NCBI GenBank assembly: GCA_902521795.1 | Contig: CABYSX010000006.1 | Coordinates: forward strand, 1 to 64,000 | Reading direction: 5' to 3' | Origin: an uncultured Alphaproteobacteria bacterium | GTDB lineage: Bacteria; Pseudomonadota; Alphaproteobacteria; HIMB59 | DNA: 64,000 nt | Shown here: piece by piece, positions 59,597-64,000 of the stretch | How the letters are laid out: the number at the start of each line of letters is the position of its first letter | Numbering within the stretch: position 1 is the stretch's first letter | Notes under the pieces: model-generated | Seen by the model: only the letters and a program-made list of their open reading frames with translations | Told to the model about the DNA's origin: nothing | Databases searched by the model: none | Translations under genes and position numbers: made by a program

Positions 59597-60449
59597 AGTT
59601 TTATTTGTTGGTCTCGGTAAAATGGGATTTCATATGGCTAGTTTTTTATCTAAAAAGAAAAATATAAACCTATTTATCTATAATAGAACTAAAACCATTG
59701 AGACTAAATGGAAAAAAAAATTTTCTGGTGTTCAATATAATTTTGCTAACAATATAAAATTTGACTTTGTAATCAGCTGCTTAAAAGATGACAATGCCGT
59801 AAACTCATTTTATAAGAAATTTATAAAAACGAATAATTATCAGAAAAATACACTTATTATCGAACATTCTACGATATCTTTAAACCAAATATCATTACTT
59901 ACTAAATTATTATCTAAAACAAAATTAAAATTCGTGGATGCTCCAGTAACAGGAGGTGAGGAGGGAGCAAAAAAAGGCTCTCTATCAGTAATGGTTGGTG
60001 GTGATAAATTAAAATTTAATAAATCAAAAAAAATTGTGTCTGCTTACTCAAATAATCTTACATATATGGGAAAATTGGGTTCAGGACAATTAGCTAAATT
60101 TACAAACCAAATTTTAATATGTGGTATTCTGTACTCAATATCAGAAGCATTTCAATTTAGTAAGAAGAATAAACTTGATCAAAATAAAATATTCAATGCA
60201 CTGAAAAATGGAGCTGCAAGTTCATGGCAATTTACAAATAGGTATCCTACAATAGTTAAAAATAAATTTGACTTTGGTTTTTCAACAGAACTAATGACAA
60301 AAGACCTAAAATATGTACTGCTACATGCAAAAAAATTAGACTTAAATCTTAAACTCACTAAGAGTGTTTATGAAAAATATAAAAAATTACAAAGTACAGT
60401 ATATAAAAACTATGACACTTCTAGTTTAGTCAAATCTTTAATTGATTGA
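59583..60449 (+). CDS. NAD(P)-dependent beta-hydroxyacid dehydrogenase (3-hydroxyisobutyrate dehydrogenase family)
   Basis: The 288 residues show the Rossmann motif VGLGKMGFHMASFL, the substrate-binding FVDAPVTGGEEGAKKGSLSV, the catalytic lysine region GSGQLAKFTNQIL, and KDLKYVLLHAKKL in the helical C-terminal domain. Family members act on 3-hydroxyisobutyrate, tartronate semialdehyde or related small acids, or reduce succinic semialdehyde; the exact substrate is open. The usual GKxGxGxxxK is partly changed to GKLGSGQLAK. Overlaps the upstream gene by 14 bp. Confidence 0.88.
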   Translation: MPTYRVLFVGLGKMGFHMASFLSKKKNINLFIYNRTKTIETKWKKKFSGVQYNFANNIKFDFVISCLKDDNAVNSFYKKFIKTNNYQKNTLIIEHSTISLNQISLLTKLLSKTKLKFVDAPVTGGEEGAKKGSLSVMVGGDKLKFNKSKKIVSAYSNNLTYMGKLGSGQLAKFTNQILICGILYSISEAFQFSKKNKLDQNKIFNALKNGAASSWQFTNRYPTIVKNKFDFGFSTELMTKDLKYVLLHAKKLDLNLKLTKSVYEKYKKLQSTVYKNYDTSSLVKSLID

Positions 60450-61036
60450 TGAATTACTGGAAAAAAGGTTGTAAACATTTATTAAAATATGATCCAGTAT
60501 TTGAAAAATATTACAATCCAAAGCATCAGCTAAAAACTAATAAAAATAAATTTGATGTTTTATTCAAATCTATTTGTTCCCAACAGATATCTGTTTCTGC
60601 AGCTATGTCAATCTATAAAAATTCTAAGCATATAATTGGTCCTATAAGTTTTACCAATTTTACAAATAATAAAAATAAGATAAAAAAACTACCTTTAAGC
60701 AAAAACAAAAAAAAATGTTTAATCTCTCTTTTAGAGAATTATCACCTAGTATCTAAAATTAAATTAAATGAAAATTCTTTTGAGAACGTAAATAAAAATT
60801 TAACACAAATCTTTGGAATAGGTAGATGGACCGCTGAAATGTTCTCTATTTTTTATTTAGGTTTACCAGATATTATGCCCTTAGGTGATCTTGGCTTTAT
60901 AAATGCTTATAAGAAATATTATAATGATGTAAAACTAAAAAAATTTTCTATTAATTCTTACAAATGGCGCAATTATTCAACAATTGTTACTTGGTATCTT
61001 TGGTCTTCTTATGACTCGGAACCTATTTATTTATAA
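60449..61036 (+). CDS. DNA-3-methyladenine glycosylase II (AlkA family, short)
   Basis: Base-excision repair glycosylase of the HhH-GPD superfamily. The 195 residues include FKSICSQQISVSAAMSIY and the helix-hairpin-helix with LTQIFGIGRWTAEMFSIFYL. PDIMPLGDLGF then carries the catalytic aspartate D147. It lacks the N-terminal domain of E. coli AlkA, like many bacterial short forms. ATG 60449 overlaps the previous stop in TGATG; an in-frame TTG immediately before is the alternative. Removes alkylated purines, by family. Confidence 0.88.
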   Translation: MNYWKKGCKHLLKYDPVFEKYYNPKHQLKTNKNKFDVLFKSICSQQISVSAAMSIYKNSKHIIGPISFTNFTNNKNKIKKLPLSKNKKKCLISLLENYHLVSKIKLNENSFENVNKNLTQIFGIGRWTAEMFSIFYLGLPDIMPLGDLGFINAYKKYYNDVKLKKFSINSYKWRNYSTIVTWYLWSSYDSEPIYL

Positions 61037-61100
61037 ATAAAATTTAACCTAAATCAAAAAAAACAATTTAATCTTTAAAAAAAAGAATCTATTAATATTT
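61037..61100 (+). other. Intergenic region before the ABC importer genes
   Basis: 64 bp, almost pure A+T, the second longest gap in the window. A promoter for the transporter genes is expected here. TATTAAT at 61090-61096 looks like a -10 box but lies only 4 bp before the ATG and has no -35 partner. No Shine-Dalgarno, terminator hairpin or riboswitch fold is evident. Confidence 0.35.
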
Positions 61101-62603
61101 ATGCAATCTATAGTCGAATTTCAGAACATTTATAAAGAATATCCAGGTGTAGTTGCTAACAATAATGTCTCTTTTAAAATATTAAGACAATCTATACATG
61201 CTATTTTAGGTGAAAATGGTGCTGGAAAGTCAACTTTAGTAAAAATTTTGTACGGACACGTTAAGCCGGATAAAGGTCAAATTTTAATCAATTCTGACTT
61301 AGCAATAATTAATTCACCGACTATGGCACAAAGCTTAGGTATAAATATGGTGTTCCAACATTTTAGTTTGTTTGAGTCTTTGACAGTTGCAGAAAATTTA
61401 ATACTAGGTATGAGTGAAAAAATATCGTTAGGTAAACTAAAATTAAAATCTGAAACTATATGCAACAAGTACGGTTTTAATTTAAATCTAAATTCACCTA
61501 TAAGTTCACTTTCAGTGGGACAAAGACAATCTGTAGAAATTGTTAGATCTCTATTGAACAATCCAAAAATTTTGATAATGGACGAGCCTACTTCTGTCTT
61601 AACTCCGGAGGAGATTATTAAATTATTTAAAATAATTAAAAAACTAGTGGCTGATGGTTTAACAGTAATTTTTATATCTCATAAATTAGAAGAAATTATT
61701 AATTTATCAGATCATGTAACAATTATGAGAAATGGAAAAGTAGTAAGTGATTTAACAACTGAAAATGAGAATCCTGAAAGCTTGGGTTATAAAATGTTAG
61801 GGTATAGAGTATCTAAAACTAAACAAACAAATAATGTTAATTACTCAGAGAATGTATTAAGTTTAAATAATATATCTTCTTATTCTCAAGATCCATTCAC
61901 AACTAATTTAAATAAAATTAATTTCAATTTAAAAAAGGGACAAATTTTTGGCATTGCAGGAGTGGCAGGTAATGGCCAAAAAGAATTAATGGAAATTTTA
62001 TTAAATGAGAATGATTTTGAGTTTAGTGGAGATATAATATTTAAAAATATTAACATCAATAAATTATCTACATTTCAAAGAAAATCTTTATCTATTTCTT
62101 ATGTGACTGAGCAGAGATTGGGTCATAGCGCAGTTCCTGAAATGTCTTTGAGTGAAAATATTTTACTTAGTATGAGTCATAAAAGTGATTTTAAAAAAGG
62201 TGATTTTATTAATTTTGATAGGATTAATTCTTACGCTAATGATGTCATCAAAAATTTCAATGTTGATACTCCCTCATTTAATGTCAAAGCTGGTAAGCTA
62301 TCAGGAGGCAATCTTCAAAAATTTATTATTGGAAGAGAAATAATGTCTAATCCTGAATTGTTAATTTTATCTCAACCAACATGGGGTATAGATGCAGGTT
62401 CTGAGGCTTTCATTAAAAAGTCTTTGATAGAATTATCACAAAGAGGAGTGTCAATAATTATTATTTCCCATGACTTAGATGAACTCCTTGAAGTTTGTCA
62501 TAATATTTCTGTTTTATATGAGGGTTCATTATCAAAATTTTTAAATGTTGAGAATATAGATATCACTAAATTAGGTAAGTATATGGGTGGTTTATTTGAT
62601 TAG
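61101..62603 (+). CDS. ABC importer ATPase with two ABC domains (nucleoside/BmpA type)
   Basis: The 500 residues hold two ABC modules. The first (about 4-235) is complete: GENGAGKS (37-44), FQHFSLFESLTV, LSVGQRQSVEI, LIMDEPTSVLTPEE, ISHK. The second (about 255-500) is degenerate: AGVAGNGQKEL in place of Walker A, LSGGNLQKFIIGRE, and LILSQPTWGIDAGS with glutamine for the Walker B glutamate. This is the pattern of the YufO/NupO subfamily. Two permeases of the matching family follow. No substrate-binding lipoprotein is seen before the window ends. Likely imports nucleosides or related compounds. Confidence 0.9.
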   Translation: MQSIVEFQNIYKEYPGVVANNNVSFKILRQSIHAILGENGAGKSTLVKILYGHVKPDKGQILINSDLAIINSPTMAQSLGINMVFQHFSLFESLTVAENLILGMSEKISLGKLKLKSETICNKYGFNLNLNSPISSLSVGQRQSVEIVRSLLNNPKILIMDEPTSVLTPEEIIKLFKIIKKLVADGLTVIFISHKLEEIINLSDHVTIMRNGKVVSDLTTENENPESLGYKMLGYRVSKTKQTNNVNYSENVLSLNNISSYSQDPFTTNLNKINFNLKKGQIFGIAGVAGNGQKELMEILLNENDFEFSGDIIFKNININKLSTFQRKSLSISYVTEQRLGHSAVPEMSLSENILLSMSHKSDFKKGDFINFDRINSYANDVIKNFNVDTPSFNVKAGKLSGGNLQKFIIGREIMSNPELLILSQPTWGIDAGSEAFIKKSLIELSQRGVSIIIISHDLDELLEVCHNISVLYEGSLSKFLNVENIDITKLGKYMGGLFD

Positions 62604-63648
62604 CATTAAATTAAGAGAGGACTATTCTAATTTAATATTTTATTTATCCCCATTGGTAGCAGTTGTTTTAACACTTTTTTTTGGCTCATTTATTTTTTTA
62701 ATTTTAAATCTAAGTCCAATTGAGTCTTTTAAAATCTTTTTTATTAGCCCTATTTCAAATTCTTACGGTATTTCAGAATTATTTGTCAAAGCTACTCCAC
62801 TCGCTATCATAGCTCTTGGTTTATCTTATTGTTTTAAAAACAATATTTACAATATTGGAGCTGAAGGACAGTTAACAATGGGAGCTATTTTTGGTGGAGG
62901 TATCGGACTCTTGTTTAACGATTCTACGAGTATTTTCTTACTCCCTTTGATGATTTTATTTGGAGCTATTGGAGGTGCTTTATGGGCTTCAATACCAGCT
63001 CTTTTAAAAACAAAATTTAACACCAATGAGATTTTAACTAGTTTGATGCTAACCTATGTTGCACTTTTTATTCTCGATTATTTTGTCGTTGGCCCTTGGA
63101 AAGACCCAGCAGGCTATGGTCTCCCTAAATCTATGCCGTTCCCAGATGCTGGAAGACTACCGGTGTTATTTGATGGTCTTCGAATTCACATTGGTGTTTA
63201 TTTCGCCATAATAATTTGTTTCATCACACATATCGTTTATAACAAAACTTTATTCGGCTTTAAGTTAAGAGTATCCGGCTTAAGTTCAAAAGCATCTCAA
63301 TATGCAGGTTTTAAATATAAAAATTTAATTTTTTATACATTCATAATTAGTGGTGCCTGTGCAGGATTAGCTGGATTATTTGAAGTCTCAGGACCAATAG
63401 GATTGTTATATAGAGATATTTCTCCAAACTATGGTTTTACTGCAATTATAGTTGCTTTTTTGGGAAGATTAAATCCTATTGGAATAATTTTATCATCTTT
63501 ATTGATTGCTTTAACTTATTTGGGCGCCGAAGATGCCCAACTATTTTTAAAGATACCCTCAGCTGTGGGTTTTGTTTTTCAGGGCTTAGTTTTATTTTTT
63601 TTATTAGGCACAGACTTTCTTAACAAATATAAAGTGTCTATATCATGA
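62587..63648 (+). CDS. ABC importer permease 1 (nucleoside/BmpA type)
   Basis: 353-residue inner-membrane permease of the BPD_transp_2 family, YufP-like, with about ten hydrophobic helices. Conserved points are FKNNIYNIGAEGQLTMGAIFG (in which NIGAEGQ is diagnostic), TNEILTSLMLTYVALFI and GFTAIIVAFLGRLNPIGI. The start is GTG 62587 or TTG 62596; both overlap the ATPase gene. The stop overlaps the next permease (ATGA). The order ATPase-permease-permease is that of yufO-yufP-yufQ. Confidence 0.9.
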   Translation: MVYLISIKLREDYSNLIFYLSPLVAVVLTLFFGSFIFLILNLSPIESFKIFFISPISNSYGISELFVKATPLAIIALGLSYCFKNNIYNIGAEGQLTMGAIFGGGIGLLFNDSTSIFLLPLMILFGAIGGALWASIPALLKTKFNTNEILTSLMLTYVALFILDYFVVGPWKDPAGYGLPKSMPFPDAGRLPVLFDGLRIHIGVYFAIIICFITHIVYNKTLFGFKLRVSGLSSKASQYAGFKYKNLIFYTFIISGACAGLAGLFEVSGPIGLLYRDISPNYGFTAIIVAFLGRLNPIGIILSSLLIALTYLGAEDAQLFLKIPSAVGFVFQGLVLFFLLGTDFLNKYKVSIS

Positions 63649-64000
63649 ACATTGAACTAATTATTGGTATTTTGAATATAGTTTTAATATCAACTACACC
63701 TCTTGTATTCGCCGGTATTGGAGAATTAGTAACTGAAAAAAGTGGTGTTCTTAATCTTGGACTTGAAGGCTTAATGTTAGTAGGTGCTGTAACAGGTTTT
63801 ATAACTTTAGTTTTAACGGGTAATCATTTTTATTCCTTATTTTTTTCTATTATATCTGGTGTTATTCTTTCAGGAATATTTGCCTTTCTGGTGCTAAATT
63901 TAATGACTAATCAAATAGCCACTGGTCTTGCCTTAACAATATTTGGTATTGGTTTAAGTGCTATGCTTGGAAAAAAATTTAGTGGAACTCCTATTGAAGG
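63645..64000 (+). CDS. ABC importer permease 2 (nucleoside/BmpA type), partial
   Basis: 118 codons are visible before the window ends. The opening has a first helix, then GELVTEKSGVLNLGLEGLML, the hallmark of the YufQ-type second permease, and later LMTNQIATGLALTIFGIG. It would pair with the upstream permease as a heterodimer. Start ATG overlaps the previous stop. The C-terminal two thirds lie outside the window. Confidence 0.9.
   Translation, partial: MNIELIIGILNIVLISTTPLVFAGIGELVTEKSGVLNLGLEGLMLVGAVTGFITLVLTGNHFYSLFFSIISGVILSGIFAFLVLNLMTNQIATGLALTIFGIGLSAMLGKKFSGTPIE

Noticed and set aside
61026..61041. Perfect 16-bp A+T palindrome TTTATTTATAAATAAA over the end of the AlkA-like gene, possible terminator.
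   Set aside because: It contains no G-C pairs and is not followed by a U-run. In sequence this AT-rich a few such palindromes are expected per window by chance.
339..61561. Numerous antisense open frames of 60-109 codons inside the genes.
   Set aside because: They lie wholly within well-recognised coding regions, lack recognisable domains or start signals, and are expected shadows in AT-rich coding DNA.

Overview
The window is an AT-rich (by eye about 70% A+T), almost fully coding stretch of an alphaproteobacterial core genome. I count only about 232 bp outside genes, so roughly 99.6% is coding. The gene order (nuo, birA, coaX, rnj, DUF1467, proS, lolCD, dnaE; lpx cluster; gltA-gltX; lexA-moeA-moaC-trp; ppiD/tpiA-secG-pyrG-kdsA-eno-ftsB-pdh-lpd-lipA; ispDF; ntrYX-trkA) is the conserved alphaproteobacterial arrangement. 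Short proteins, pervasive gene overlaps and loss of accessory genes point to a streamlined, probably free-living aquatic lineage of the SAR11/HIMB59 type. That placement is an inference; there is no rRNA in the window.

Layout: 1-32275 (+) holds the end of nuoD and nuoE-N (complex I), birA, coaX, RNase J, a DUF1467 protein, proS, lolC, lolD and dnaE. It continues with rpsB-tsf-pyrH-frr-uppS-cdsA-dxr-bamA-lpxD-fabZ-lpxA-lpxI-lpxB. 32247-42226 (-) is one tightly packed run, in transcription order ppiD-trpE-trpG-trpD-trpC-moaC-moeA-lexA-gltX-gltA. 42258-53174 (+) holds tpiA, secG, pyrG, kdsA, eno, an ftsB-like gene, the complete pyruvate dehydrogenase complex (pdhA, pdhB, pdhC, lpdA) and lipA. 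ispDF lies alone on the minus strand (53171-54307). 54301-64000 (+) holds ntrY, ntrX, trkA, an inositol-monophosphatase-family gene, a beta-hydroxyacid dehydrogenase, an AlkA-like glycosylase, and the start of a nucleoside-type (BmpA/YufOPQ class) ABC importer cut by the window end.

Together the genes cover respiration (complex I), entry to the TCA cycle (PDH with its lipoyl synthase, citrate synthase), glycolysis (TpiA, Eno), translation, lipid A, Kdo and isoprenoid synthesis (uppS, dxr, ispDF), outer-membrane assembly, part of tryptophan and molybdenum-cofactor synthesis, replication (DnaE) and SOS control (LexA). I see no tRNA or rRNA genes, CRISPR, phage, IS element or integron.

No new multi-gene system was found. 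The best leads are: a structured rpsB leader with a predicted pseudoknot over the Shine-Dalgarno; two E3-binding domains in tandem in the PDH E2 subunit; an NtrX whose AAA+ domain has lost its catalytic and sigma54-contact elements; head-to-head genes (ispDF/ntrY) whose start codons overlap; and a series of precise deletions relative to the standard alphaproteobacterial gene order.
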